NCBI GenBank assembly: GCA_034506335.1
Contig: JAPDPR010000021.1
Span: forward strand, 1-49,363
DNA from: a candidate division KSB1 bacterium
GTDB taxonomy: Bacteria > Zhuqueibacterota > Zhuqueibacteria > JANLFK01 > Oleimicrobiaceae
DNA: 49,363 bases
Direction of reading: 5' to 3'
Each line of letters begins with the position of its first letter. Position 1 is the stretch's first letter. The position numbers and the translations under genes are program-made. The notes under the pieces are model-generated. The model worked only from the letters and a program-made list of their open reading frames with translations. It had not been told where the DNA came from and did no database searches. This document shows positions 6,938 to 15,408 of this stretch, piece after piece.

Positions 6938-9547
6938 TCACACTTCCAGTGGAGTGCGAGCTACTTCGCCAAAGTTGATAGCCAGATTCGTTCGCAGAAC
7001 GCGCATCGGGGGCAGGGCTGCCTCGGGACAATCAAGCAGCGCCGCCACCACCTCTTCAACGCGTGCGGTCTTGCCATTATCCAGGCCCAGCACAATAAAC
7101 AACTCCTGGCCATCTGCCCGGACCTCGATGCGCCGCACGAAGGGCCTGATATCCACCTCGACGGTCCCGTCCGCCTTCTGCCGCTGCACGCGAATTGTCT
7201 CTCGCGCCAGAAGGGCCTCGATCCTCTTGGCCAGATCATCCGCTGGAGCCCCATTGGGGAAGGTGACCACGTACTCGGCTTGGGTGATCAGCGCGTTCAA
7301 CGAGCTCCCCTTGCCGTACAGCGGTCGCATCTCCATCACCTCCAGCCCTTCCGGTAGCTCCGCCCCCACCAGTGCGGCCAAGTTGGCCTGCGGCGCGTGG
7401 AGGTACTGGAAGTCCAAGTATTCCGCCTCGCTCTCATGCCCCACCGCCAAGGCTGGTCCGTAGGCGATTTTTGGCCTTGGGTTAAAGCCCTGGGAGAAAG
7501 CCAGCTCAACCCCCGCTCGTGCGAACGCACGCTCGAATACACGGACCACGTCCAGATGGGAGAGAAAGCGCGCCAAACCGCGCTTGCGATAGCGCATACG
7601 CATGACCCGCGGCACGGGCGGTTGGCTCGCAGCCACAGCCCTTTTTCGACCTCGGCCGTAAAGGCCTGCTTTAGCGTCTTGCGCGATGGGCGCGACCGTC
7701 GGCTTTTTCCCCATCACCTTTTGGCATGCGACGTGCTCCATGAGGCCACAGGCATGACACCGGTCAAGGCGGCAATCTTCCGTAGGAGTGGCCCTCGCCG
7801 CCTTCAGGCGCTCGTTCACCAGAAAACGCTTACTCACCCCTTTGTCGATGTGGTCCCAGGGCAAAAGCGCATCGAGCGCCCGCGCCCCAAGATAAACCTC
7901 GGGATCGATCCCCATGCGGGCAAAAGCCTCTTCCCACACTCTGACGTCAAAGAGCTCCGACCACCCCTCAAGACGTGCGCCGGCGCGCCAGGCCTGCTCA
8001 ATTGCCGCGCCCAAGGCCCGATCCCCACGCGCGAGCACCCCCTCAAGCCAGGCCACATTCGCATCGCGCCAGCTAATGTGGACGTTCTTTGCCTGCACCT
8101 TCCGGCAGATGTGCTGGATCTTGTCCTCCATCGTCCGCCGGTCGCACTGCTCTTCCCACTGAAAGGGCGTGTGTGGCTTGGGCACAAATGGCGAGAGCGA
8201 CACATTCACCTTGTTTCCTTGACCATGCCGCCGGGCAACTCTCGCCACCTGGTTGATGAGCTCGGCAATGCCGTCCAGGTCCTCGGCCGTCTCGGTGGGC
8301 TGTCCAACCATGAAGTACAGCTTGATAACCGTCCACCCTTCGCTGAACGCCAGCTCGGCGGCACGAAGGAGGTCTTCGTTGGTGTTGGTTTTGTTGATCA
8401 CCGCCCGTAGCCTCGCGGTGCCGGCTTCAGGAGCCAGGGTCAGCCCAGATTTCCGCACCCCCTTGGCGAACTGCGCCAGCTGACTGGTAAAGTGCTCTGG
8501 CCGCATGGACGGAAAGGAGACGTTCACCATCTTGTCCTTGAACGCAGCGCTCAGCCTTTCCAAGAGTTGGGGCAGCTGACTGTAGTCGGAGGTGGAGAGC
8601 GACAGCAGGGAAACCTCCTCGAAGCCAGAACGCTCGATCCCCGCTTGCGCCTGGTTCAGGATGTCCTGCACGCTGCGCTCCCGCACCGGGCGGTAGATGA
8701 AGCCGGCGTTGCAGAAGCGGCACCCTCTCGTGCAGCCGCGCATCACCTCGATGGTCAAGCGGTCATGGGAGATGCCGATGAGTGGCACTAACGGCGCCTG
8801 GGGGTAGTACTCAGACTTCAGCTCTTCCACTACGCGCGCCTGGATTTTCTCGGGCACGCGGCCATCCAACGGGCGAACCGCACGAGTGGGTGGAACCGAG
8901 CCCGGCGTCGGCTCATAGAACCGCGGCACATAGACCCCCGGCACCTCTGCCAGGCGGAGAAGCGCCTCTTCGCGCGAAAGCCCCTCCCTCTTAGCCGCAA
9001 GGACAACCCGGGCAATTTCCAAAGATGCCTCTTCCCCATCCCCAATCAGAAACGCATCAACAAAATCGGCCATGGGCTCCGGGTTGAAGGCGCACGGCCC
9101 TCCTGCCACCACCAAGGGGGTGAGTTCTCGGCGTTCCGCGGCCCGGATTGGAATTCCCCCCAACTCCAGCATGCTAAGCACAGTCGTGTAATGGAGCTCG
9201 TACTGGAGCGTGAAGCCGACGATGTCAAAGTCCGCTAGCGCATGCCGGGACTCCAGGGAGAAGAGGGGCATCTTCTCCCGGCGGAGGGCTTCCTCCATGT
9301 CCGTCCATGGCGCATACACCCGCTCGGCCACCAACCAGGGCTCCCGGTTCAACAGATGGTAGAGGATGTCAAAGCCGACATAGGACATCCCCATTTCGTA
9401 CACATCGGGAAAAGCGAGCACAACCCGCAGTTCTGCATCGGCAAATGACTTGCGGACCACGTTCACTTCATTGCCCAGGTAACGGCCTGGTTTGGTGACG
9501 TGGGGCAGTATCCGCTGCTCCAAGACGTCTTTGTCAATAACCGCCAT
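6938..9547 (-). CDS. B12-binding-like radical SAM protein fused to DUF2344 (TIGR03960/TIGR03936 type)
   Basis: This 869-residue protein has three parts. The N-terminal part (about 20-200) resembles a cobalamin-binding domain, but the usual DxHxxG is replaced by a DVYEMG stretch (residues 48-53), so the lower-ligand His is missing. The radical SAM core follows, with the cluster motif CTRGCRFC (C272, C276, C279). A Cys-rich linker (CRLDRCHACG) leads to a C-terminal DUF2344 domain from about residue 647. Family function is unestablished; the constant association with RNase G and L21/L27 genes suggests a role in RNA or ribosome maturation, which is inference. It starts at ATG 9547, 33 bases after a terminator hairpin. 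Confidence 0.88.
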   Translation of the reverse strand: MAVIDKDVLEQRILPHVTKPGRYLGNEVNVVRKSFADAELRVVLAFPDVYEMGMSYVGFDILYHLLNREPWLVAERVYAPWTDMEEALRREKMPLFSLESRHALADFDIVGFTLQYELHYTTVLSMLELGGIPIRAAERRELTPLVVAGGPCAFNPEPMADFVDAFLIGDGEEASLEIARVVLAAKREGLSREEALLRLAEVPGVYVPRFYEPTPGSVPPTRAVRPLDGRVPEKIQARVVEELKSEYYPQAPLVPLIGISHDRLTIEVMRGCTRGCRFCNAGFIYRPVRERSVQDILNQAQAGIERSGFEEVSLLSLSTSDYSQLPQLLERLSAAFKDKMVNVSFPSMRPEHFTSQLAQFAKGVRKSGLTLAPEAGTARLRAVINKTNTNEDLLRAAELAFSEGWTVIKLYFMVGQPTETAEDLDGIAELINQVARVARRHGQGNKVNVSLSPFVPKPHTPFQWEEQCDRRTMEDKIQHICRKVQAKNVHISWRDANVAWLEGVLARGDRALGAAIEQAWRAGARLEGWSELFDVRVWEEAFARMGIDPEVYLGARALDALLPWDHIDKGVSKRFLVNERLKAARATPTEDCRLDRCHACGLMEHVACQKVMGKKPTVAPIAQDAKAGLYGRGRKRAVAASQPPVPRVMRMRYRKRGLARFLSHLDVVRVFERAFARAGVELAFSQGFNPRPKIAYGPALAVGHESEAEYLDFQYLHAPQANLAALVGAELPEGLEVMEMRPLYGKGSSLNALITQAEYVVTFPNGAPADDLAKRIEALLARETIRVQRQKADGTVEVDIRPFVRRIEVRADGQELFIVLGLDNGKTARVEEVVAALLDCPEAALPPMRVLRTNLAINFGEVARTPLEV

Positions 9548-9574
9548 CTACCTTCAATGGGTCAAACCATAGCG

Positions 9575-9604
9575 AAAAATCCCCGTCACAGCACTCAGAC
9601 GGGG
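9575..9604 (-). terminator. Intrinsic terminator of the 2-oxoacid:ferredoxin oxidoreductase operon
   Basis: A perfect 7-bp stem CCCCGTC/GACGGGG (9581-9587 with 9598-9604) is followed on the minus strand by ATTTTTCG. It lies 67 bases after the end of the fused beta-gamma gene and 33 bases before the start codon of the radical SAM gene. Confidence 0.8.
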
Positions 9605-9671
9605 ATAACCCGCACCTGCGATCTGTCCCCCCCGAAGAGTTCCCTCTGAGCCAGGCCTTCCCCAGTCGAGC

Positions 9672-11114
9672 TCAGTTCCTGCTCCGAAACTCCTGCGCGT
9701 ACTGGAACCCCGCCTGGACCGCCTTTTCGTTGATGGCGAGGAGTTCCTTCCGCTTGATGGCTTCGGGCAGAGTTGCCAGCACCTGTTTCTCGCTCAGAAT
9801 CTCCGTAAACCCTATGTAAGCCCCGAGGGCCACCATGTTCGCGACGCGCGTGTTGCCCAACTCGTCGGCCATCTTTGTCGCGGGCAAGGGGAGCACTTCC
9901 ACATCAGTGCGCTGCACCGACCGGTCAATGAGCGAGCTGTCGTAGATGATGAGCCCGCCCTGCTCTACCTCAGGCTCGAACCGGTCAAGCGACGGCAGGT
10001 TCATCGCGATGAGCACCGTCGGCACCGACACCACCGGTGAACCAACACGCAACGTGGAAAGGTTGACGTGGCAGTTGGCAGTGCCGCCCCTCATTTCCGG
10101 CCCGTAGGAAGGGATCCATGAGACGTTGTACCCGGCGCGCATGCCTGCCTCGGCCAGTACCAGACCCAGCAAGAGAACCCCCTGTCCACCAAAGCCAGCA
10201 ATTTTCAGACGCGGATTCCGGTAGCGTTCCGCGGGCAAGACAAGCGCTTCGGCGTGGGCAGAAGGGCCAACCGGGATTTCCAGCAGCTCAGCCAGATTCT
10301 CGCTTACAAACGCTCGAGGCGCAAGCGGAGTGGCGGGTATCTCCTCGCTTCTGTCCCGGTACACGCCAAGGGGGAAGTAGTTCTGGAGTCGTTCTTCGAT
10401 CCAACGCACCGCCTCGGTTGGGGCCATCTTCCACCCAGAGGGACAGGCAGAGAGGACTTCCACCAACGAGAAGCCTTTGCCTTCGGCCTGCACCTGCAAG
10501 GCTTTGCGCACTGCGCGTCGCGCCTGGGCGATGTGCTTGGCATCGGTCAACGCCACCCGCTCGATGTACACGGGCGCCTCCAGGGTTGCCAAGAGCTCGC
10601 ACACGCGGATCGGGTACCCCTCGTTGGCCGCGTCACGACCCCGCGGCGAGGTGGTGGTCTTTTGCCCAATCAGCGTGGTGGGCGCCATCTGGCCCCCGGT
10701 CATACCGTAAATGGCGTTGTTGACGAAAAAGACAGTTATTTTCTCGCCGCGGTTGGCCGCGTGCACAATCTCGGCCGTGCCGATGGCGGCCAGATCCCCG
10801 TCTCCCTGGTAGCTAATCACGATGCTCTGTGGATGCACCCGCTTGATCCCGGTGGCTACCGCCGGAGCCCTTCCGTGCGCACACTGGATATTGCCGGTGC
10901 GAAAATAGTAGTAGGCAAACACACTACATCCCACCGGGCTGATCATGATCGTCCGATCCCGGAGGTCAAAATCATCCAGCGCCTCGGCAATGAGCTTATG
11001 CAGGATGCCGTGTCCGCACCCTGGACAATAGTGAGTGGTTAGCTTGTCCGCCCCCGTCTTTCGTTCGTAGACTTTATAAAACGAACTGGCTTTCCTCAGC
11101 ACTTTCTCCGCCAT
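9672..11114 (-). CDS. 2-oxoacid:ferredoxin oxidoreductase, fused beta (TPP-binding) and gamma subunits
   Basis: This 480-residue protein joins two usually separate subunits. Residues 1 to about 280 are the beta subunit: CPGC (C30, C33) and C224 as cluster ligands, and the thiamine diphosphate motif GDGD (104-107) ending in NN (132-133). Residues about 303-480 are the gamma subunit, opening with the typical IAGFGGQGVLLLG and containing SYGPEMRGGTANC. The complex oxidatively decarboxylates a 2-oxoacid (2-oxoglutarate or branched-chain) to the acyl-CoA and reduces ferredoxin. The ATG at 11114 lies two bases after the alpha-subunit stop, with GAGGG as ribosome site. The natural beta/gamma fusion is uncommon compared with separate genes. 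Substrate assignment is uncertain. Confidence 0.9.
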   Translation of the reverse strand: MAEKVLRKASSFYKVYERKTGADKLTTHYCPGCGHGILHKLIAEALDDFDLRDRTIMISPVGCSVFAYYYFRTGNIQCAHGRAPAVATGIKRVHPQSIVISYQGDGDLAAIGTAEIVHAANRGEKITVFFVNNAIYGMTGGQMAPTTLIGQKTTTSPRGRDAANEGYPIRVCELLATLEAPVYIERVALTDAKHIAQARRAVRKALQVQAEGKGFSLVEVLSACPSGWKMAPTEAVRWIEERLQNYFPLGVYRDRSEEIPATPLAPRAFVSENLAELLEIPVGPSAHAEALVLPAERYRNPRLKIAGFGGQGVLLLGLVLAEAGMRAGYNVSWIPSYGPEMRGGTANCHVNLSTLRVGSPVVSVPTVLIAMNLPSLDRFEPEVEQGGLIIYDSSLIDRSVQRTDVEVLPLPATKMADELGNTRVANMVALGAYIGFTEILSEKQVLATLPEAIKRKELLAINEKAVQAGFQYAQEFRSRN

Positions 11115-11116
11115 GG

Positions 11117-12166
11117 TCAGCCCTCGATGTAGTTCAGAATGACCTGCTGCACTTCCTCGGTAGTAGGCACCATGCCTCCCATGCGGCCGTAGAACTCGAC
11201 CGGGCACTTTCCCATCACTGCCAAACGGACATCGTCCACCATCTGTCCATTGGAGAGTTCGATGACCAAGAGTCGCTCAACGCGTGCCGCCAGGTCAGCC
11301 AGAACCTGCTTCGGGAAAGGCCACAAGGTGATGGGCCGCAGCATCCCCACCCTCTTCCCCTGACCACGAAGTAGGTCCACTGCCGATTGCACCACCCGTG
11401 AGACGATCCCATAGGCGACGACCACAAGGCGCGCCTCATCCACCTGGTAGGGCTCGTAGCGCACCTCATGACGCTCGATCTCGGCGTATTTAGCCTGGAG
11501 CTTTTTGTTGTGGCGCTCCAGGATCTCCGGCTCCAGCTCGATCGAGGTCACCAGCCGGAATTGGTCCTCATCATCTGCGTGAAGGGCCCAGTCCTTGGGC
11601 GGCAGAGAGGTGACCGGCGGCGGAAACTCCACCGGCTCCATCATCTGGCCGATGAAACCATCTACCAGGAGCGCAGCCGGGTTGCGGTACTTATCCGCCA
11701 GCTCAAACGCCAGCATCGTGAGGTCGCACATTTCCTGTGCCGAATTGGGCGCGAGCACAATGAGCTTGTAGTTGCCGTGCCCTCCGCCTTTGACCATCTG
11801 GTTGTAGTCGCTCTGCTCCGGGGCAATGTTGCCCAGTCCAGGGCCACCGCGATTGACATTCACCACCACCAGCGGCAGCTCCGCACCTGCGGCGTAGGAC
11901 AGGCCCTCTTGCTTCAAGCTAATGCCCGGACTGGAGGAGGCGGTCATGACCCGTTGCCCGCCTGAAGCTGCCCCATACACCATGTTGATGGAAGCGATCT
12001 CGCTTTCCGCCTGAAGGAATGTGCCGCCAACACGCGGCATGTAGTAGGCAGCGGCCTCGGCGATTTCGGAAGCGGGCGTAATTGGATAGCCGAAGAAGTA
12101 GCGACAGCCCGCCAGGATCGCGCCTTTCACCACTGCCTCGTTGCCTTTGATCAGCTGCTTAGCCAT
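11117..12166 (-). CDS. vorB: 2-oxoacid:ferredoxin oxidoreductase, alpha subunit (VorB-like)
   Basis: This 349-residue subunit has the conserved N-terminal [15 protein letters not shown] segment, the [10 protein letters not shown] motif that contacts thiamine diphosphate, a mid-protein [15 protein letters not shown] region and a C-terminal domain II (about 240-349). The overall size and the GGPGLGN stretch resemble the alpha subunit of the 2-oxoisovalerate/2-oxoglutarate type (VorB/KorA) rather than pyruvate oxidoreductase, so branched-chain 2-oxoacids or 2-oxoglutarate are the likely substrates; I cannot separate these. The ATG at 12166 overlaps the end of the ferredoxin gene by eight bases and has GGGGAAG upstream inside that gene. 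Operon order is delta-alpha-beta/gamma. Confidence 0.88.
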   Translation of the reverse strand: MAKQLIKGNEAVVKGAILAGCRYFFGYPITPASEIAEAAAYYMPRVGGTFLQAESEIASINMVYGAASGGQRVMTASSSPGISLKQEGLSYAAGAELPLVVVNVNRGGPGLGNIAPEQSDYNQMVKGGGHGNYKLIVLAPNSAQEMCDLTMLAFELADKYRNPAALLVDGFIGQMMEPVEFPPPVTSLPPKDWALHADDEDQFRLVTSIELEPEILERHNKKLQAKYAEIERHEVRYEPYQVDEARLVVVAYGIVSRVVQSAVDLLRGQGKRVGMLRPITLWPFPKQVLADLAARVERLLVIELSNGQMVDDVRLAVMGKCPVEFYGRMGGMVPTTEEVQQVILNYIEG

Positions 12167-12425
12167 TGACTTCCCCCTCCTCCCCCACGTATCCCTTCTT
12201 GTACACCGTGATGGCACCCGGTTCAGGACAAGCATAAAAGCAGATACCGCATCCAGTGCACCCCTCCCCTTTGTACCCGGCGGGATGATACCCCATGCGG
12301 TTCAATTTTGCCTGCGCATAGAGCACTTTCACTGGACATGCGGCAATGCATAACCCGCACCCCTTGCATTCATCCTCACGAAATACGACCTTCGCTTTTG
12401 TTAACACGGCCTGGGTTTCCACCAT
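12159..12425 (-). CDS. 2-oxoacid:ferredoxin oxidoreductase, delta subunit (2x[4Fe-4S] ferredoxin)
   Basis: This 88-residue ferredoxin has two CxxCxxCxxxCP motifs: C20, C23, C26, C30 and C56, C59, C62, C66. The position as first gene of the operon, overlapping the alpha gene, marks it as the electron-transferring delta subunit. The ATG at 12425 has GGAGG ten bases upstream. An open frame continues far upstream but crosses a promoter and a terminator hairpin, so longer starts are rejected. Expression probably depends on the leader described at 12426-12603. Confidence 0.9.
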   Translation of the reverse strand: MVETQAVLTKAKVVFREDECKGCGLCIAACPVKVLYAQAKLNRMGYHPAGYKGEGCTGCGICFYACPEPGAITVYKKGYVGEEGEVNG

Positions 12426-12603
12426 CGCGCCATCGCCTCCGAGTTGCGTTGCTCTCCTTCGCCCAACAAAAAGGGAGCCATCTTGACACTTTGGCTCCCT
12501 GAGGGTTAGTGCGGAATGTGGTTCGCCACTGCGTGAAAAAGCTTTGCTATTCTCCAGGGTCCTACCATTCAGTCCTTCCACCACAAGCGACCGCCTCAGA
12601 ACC
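12426..12603 (-). promoter_or_regulatory. Structured 5' leader with terminator ahead of the ferredoxin oxidoreductase operon (candidate attenuator or riboswitch)
   Basis: The leader runs from the expected transcription start (about 12603) to the ATG at 12425, about 178 bases. A six-base segment near its 5' end (CTGAGG, plus-strand 12594-12599) can pair with CCTCAG (plus-strand 12499-12504), enclosing about 90 bases and overlapping the first arm of the terminator stem by two bases. This is the layout of an aptamer closing helix next to an expression platform. Inside is a small hairpin GTGG-CGAA-CCAC. I do not recognise a known riboswitch, T-box or SRP/6S signature. It could equally be a free RNA of about 140 bases. 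Confidence 0.5.
12465..12500 (-). terminator. Intrinsic terminator inside the ferredoxin oxidoreductase leader
   Basis: The stem AGGGAGCCA/TGGCTCCCT (12472-12480 with 12492-12500) has an 11-base loop and is followed on the minus strand by TTTTTGTTG. It lies downstream of the promoter at 12610-12638 and 46 bases before the first start codon, so it sits within the leader. It is also 168 bases past the end of the MBL gene and could end that upstream transcript. Confidence 0.85.
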
Positions 12604-12609
12604 GGGCTA

Positions 12610-12638
12610 ATTATAGCAAATTCCCGCTCAATATACAA
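12610..12638 (-). promoter_or_regulatory. Sigma70-type promoter with extended -10
   Basis: On the minus strand, TTGTAT (12638-12633) is separated by 17 bases from a perfect TATAAT (12615-12610), with TG one base before the -10 (TGCTATAAT, extended -10). This is the clearest promoter in the window. It points to the leader and the oxidoreductase operon. It lies 31 bases beyond the stop of the MBL gene. Confidence 0.8.
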
Positions 12639-12668
12639 GTGGTTTTTCCTTCGAGGCAGCAGGTCGAA

Positions 12669-13286
12669 CTACAGGTATGGGTTAAGCCGGCGTTCGTCGC
12701 CGATCGTGGTGGCCTCGCCATGACCAGGGAGCACACGGAATTCATCAGGCAAAACAAGCAGCTTGTTCTTGATTGAGCGGCTCAAGTCGCGATATGAACC
12801 GCCAGGGAGATCGGTGCGTCCAACTGATTCGCGGAAGAGGGTGTCGCCAGAAAAGAGCACGTGGTCGTGGAGAAAGCAGATGCTTCCCGGGGTATGCCCT
12901 GGTGTGTGCACCACACGGAAGAGCAGACTCCCCACTTCCAGCTCGTCACCGTCTGCCAACCAAGTGTTCACCACCACCGCTTCCGGTTCAGGAAGGCCAA
13001 ACAGCCGCGCTTGCAGCGACAGGGTGTCCAACACCTTTGCTTCCCCCCGATGGGCGTAGACTGAGGCCCCAGTCTTTCTTGCAATCGCCGGGACGGCAGA
13101 AACGTGATCGATGTGGCCGTGCGTGAGGAGAATCGCTCTGAGACGGAGGCCAAGACGTTGCAACTCGGCCACCAGAAGCTCGGGTTCGTCCCCCGGGTCA
13201 ATGATGGCTCCCGTGTGGGTTTCCTCGCACCCGACCAGATAGCAATTGGTAGCAAAGGGGCTGAGCACGTACGCCTGGAGGATCAC
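12669..13286 (-). CDS. MBL-fold hydrolase, glyoxalase II-like
   Basis: This 205-residue hydrolase belongs to the glyoxalase II-like group of the metallo-beta-lactamase fold. The metal motifs appear in order: THGHIDH, the HTPGHTPGS loop, SGDTLF followed by GRTDLPGGS, and a C-terminal GHGEATT. Such small proteins hydrolyse thioesters or related compounds; some are hydroxyacylglutathione hydrolase-like, but no glutathione-specific domain is present. The start is a GTG at 13286 overlapping the TGA of the ROK gene as GTGA, with AAGGAGG upstream. It is the last gene of the tatC-nadA-PHP-ASKHA-M24-ROK-MBL series. Confidence 0.88.
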   Translation of the reverse strand: MILQAYVLSPFATNCYLVGCEETHTGAIIDPGDEPELLVAELQRLGLRLRAILLTHGHIDHVSAVPAIARKTGASVYAHRGEAKVLDTLSLQARLFGLPEPEAVVVNTWLADGDELEVGSLLFRVVHTPGHTPGSICFLHDHVLFSGDTLFRESVGRTDLPGGSYRDLSRSIKNKLLVLPDEFRVLPGHGEATTIGDERRLNPYL

Positions 13287-14182
13287 CCTCCTTCCTCCTT
13301 GTGTTGCCAGACGAGCGCCGCAGCCCCCACCACTCCGGCAAGGTTCCCTAAAGCCGCCTTGCGAACTTGCACATGTTGCGCGGGCAGGGGATTGACGTGC
13401 TGCCGCAGGGAGTCGAGCAGATGGCGACAGAAGAATTCCCACCCTTCGCTCACCGAGCCGCCCACCACCACGACGTCTGGATCAAGAGTATTCACAACGT
13501 AGGAGAGCATCACCCCCAAGTCCGCACCATAGTCTTGCCATGCCTGGAGGGCTTGCGTTTCGCCTTGTTTAGCGCGGAGAAAGACTTCGCTCGGGGGTAC
13601 CCGAGCCCCGGTGAGGCGGGCGTAGGCAGCAGCCAGACCTCGCGAAGAACCATAGTCTTCAAAGCGGCCGTCCTTGAAAGGGCACATCCACAGTTCGGCC
13701 GCAGTTCCTGTGGCCCCGTTCAGCAGCGCCCCCTCGATAACGATGCCCCCGCCGAATCCGGTCCCCAGGGTCACACCGCAGACAATCCCGCAGCCCCGGC
13801 CTGCGCCATACAGCGCCTCGCCCAAGGCGAAACAATTGCCGTCGTTGTTTAGCCGCACTGGCTTCTGGACGCGCTCTTGAAGAGCAGCGGCGAGGGGGAA
13901 ATGGTGGAGAGAGCGCAAATTGGGAGGGGTAAGCACGGTCCCGGTCACCAGGTCGAGGGGGCCTGGTGCTCCTACCCCCACGCCTTCGACCTCGGCGAGC
14001 CTCACACCTGCCGCGAGCGCTGCACCTTCTGCCACACGGGCGATATCTGCGACAATAGCCTCTGCGGCCCGCTCCGCACCAGTAGGCCTCTGCAGGAGTT
14101 CGCCCACCATCCGGCCCTTTTCGTCTATCACGGCCGCCCCGATCTTGGTACCGCCCAGGTCAACACCGATCGCCAATGCCAT
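13283..14182 (-). CDS. ROK-family sugar kinase-like protein, atypical
   Basis: This 299-residue ROK protein has the N-terminal phosphate motif DLGGTK, a GVGVGAPGPLD segment, the catalytic-Asp region NNDGNCFALGE and a GVTLGTGFGGG nucleotide loop. The usual ExGH substrate motif and the following CxCGxxGCxE zinc motif are missing: the corresponding stretch reads AELWMCPFKDGRFEDYGSSRGL-like with a single Cys. The family phosphorylates glucose, N-acetylmannosamine and other sugars, or serves as repressor; no DNA-binding domain is present here. The substrate is unknown and may differ from the well-studied members. It lies 11 bases after the M24 peptidase gene and is translationally coupled to the MBL gene. 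Confidence 0.85.
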   Translation of the reverse strand: MALAIGVDLGGTKIGAAVIDEKGRMVGELLQRPTGAERAAEAIVADIARVAEGAALAAGVRLAEVEGVGVGAPGPLDLVTGTVLTPPNLRSLHHFPLAAALQERVQKPVRLNNDGNCFALGEALYGAGRGCGIVCGVTLGTGFGGGIVIEGALLNGATGTAAELWMCPFKDGRFEDYGSSRGLAAAYARLTGARVPPSEVFLRAKQGETQALQAWQDYGADLGVMLSYVVNTLDPDVVVVGGSVSEGWEFFCRHLLDSLRQHVNPLPAQHVQVRKAALGNLAGVVGAAALVWQHKEEGG

Positions 14183-14193
14183 AATGACTCCTG

Positions 14194-15381
14194 CTATGCC
14201 CCCACCAAGTACAGCTCCTGTTGGGGCACTGAAAGAAACTCACAACCGTCTTCATGGACGACCACAATTTCCTCGATGGTGGCTATGCCGTGCCCGGGCA
14301 CGGTGACGCGCGGCTCGAGGGTGTAGACTTGCCCTTGCTCCACACGCTCGTAGGGCCGGTTGCCATAACGCTCCCAGCGCGGGCAGAGGATGCCAGCACC
14401 GTCATGAGCCTTGCGCCCAATTTGATGACCCAAGGCGTGCGGGTACTCTTCGAAGCCACAGGAGACAATGTGGCTCCGTGCCACATCATCCACGGTCCAG
14501 CACTCCACACCGGGCTTCAGGGCCATGCTCGCCAGATCGATGGCCTCGCGCACCGCGGCGAACCCTCGCCGCACCTCTGCAGGCGCCTCCTTTTCGCCCG
14601 GACGCAGAAAATACCACGTGCGCTGCAAGTCAGAGCAGTAACCCTGATAGCGGATGCCAAAGTCGATATTGAGCAAGTGTCCGGGAGCGATGCGCCTGTC
14701 GGTGGGACCCGCATGCGCACCCGCTGATTCCGGGCCTGTGAACACCGCCGGGCACATCTCGGGGTCCCAAGCTAGTTCCACGCCGTGCTTTGCCACTTCA
14801 TCCAGAAGGAGCTGCGCCACCTCCTTCTCGGTGAGGCCGATGCGCAGCTTCGGGCTGAGCACCTCGAACATCCGCAGGGTCAGCTCCACCGCCTGGCGGA
14901 TCGCCTGCTGCTCGCTGGGAGACTTGCGCCCGCGCAGGGCGGCAACGATGCGCTCGGAGGAGATGAGACGCTCCCCGTAGGGGGTTCCATCCAAGTATTT
15001 CTGCAAAAGGAGAAACATGCCATGAGTCAGGCCGTCGGCCATGTTGTCCGATTCGGAGAAGTTGACTGCAATACTCCGCGGCGCCCACCTTTCGAGCACT
15101 TCCACTAACTGGGGACGGATAGACTCTTGATAGCCGATCACCTCGCGGTAGTAGCCGTGCTGCTTCTGATTGGCCACATCCAGGCTACCCACAATGGCCA
15201 CCGTGTCACCATTGGCGCTAATGAGGAAGGCGGACTGCCAGGTACAGCTTGTGCCGACTATGAGCTCCAGGCATGGGTCCGGCATTGTGCCGCTTTCCCG
15301 GACAAAGGTCAGCCACACATCCACCCCCTGCTCACGCAGGATTGCTATTGTCTGGGCAATCTTTTCTTGGACAATGGACAT
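14194..15381 (-). CDS. M24-family metallopeptidase (Xaa-Pro aminopeptidase-like)
   Basis: This 395-residue protein has a creatinase-like N-terminal domain (about 1-160) and a pita-bread M24 catalytic domain. The metal ligands can be placed: Asp in NIDFGIRYQGYCSD (two Asp), His in HALGHQIG, Glu in TLEPRV and Glu in TIEEIVV, so the site looks intact. Members remove N-terminal residues before proline or cleave dipeptides; the exact specificity is unclear. The ATG at 15381 (MSIVQEK) follows an AGAGAGGA site; an earlier in-frame start would add only nine residues. It is 27 bases after the ASKHA/2Fe-2S gene. Confidence 0.88.
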   Translation of the reverse strand: MSIVQEKIAQTIAILREQGVDVWLTFVRESGTMPDPCLELIVGTSCTWQSAFLISANGDTVAIVGSLDVANQKQHGYYREVIGYQESIRPQLVEVLERWAPRSIAVNFSESDNMADGLTHGMFLLLQKYLDGTPYGERLISSERIVAALRGRKSPSEQQAIRQAVELTLRMFEVLSPKLRIGLTEKEVAQLLLDEVAKHGVELAWDPEMCPAVFTGPESAGAHAGPTDRRIAPGHLLNIDFGIRYQGYCSDLQRTWYFLRPGEKEAPAEVRRGFAAVREAIDLASMALKPGVECWTVDDVARSHIVSCGFEEYPHALGHQIGRKAHDGAGILCPRWERYGNRPYERVEQGQVYTLEPRVTVPGHGIATIEEIVVVHEDGCEFLSVPQQELYLVGA

Positions 15382-15408
15382 GAGCGTCCTCTCTTTCGGG
15401 CAGGGCAT

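Noticed and set aside
6654..7031. Minus-strand frame between the radical SAM gene and rng
   Set aside because: It overlaps the end of the radical SAM gene, has low-complexity Ser/Arg/Pro composition and no recognisable domain.
12465..12603. The leader RNA as SRP RNA, 6S RNA, tmRNA or a T-box
   Set aside because: The SRP GGAAGGAAGCAGC-type tetraloop region, T-box NNTGGNACCGCG-like element and tmRNA tag frame are not visible; by eye none of these families fits.
12426..12638. Open frame extending the ferredoxin delta subunit upstream to 12638
   Set aside because: It runs across the extended -10 promoter and the terminator hairpin, has no conserved residues, and the ATG at 12425 has a good ribosome site.
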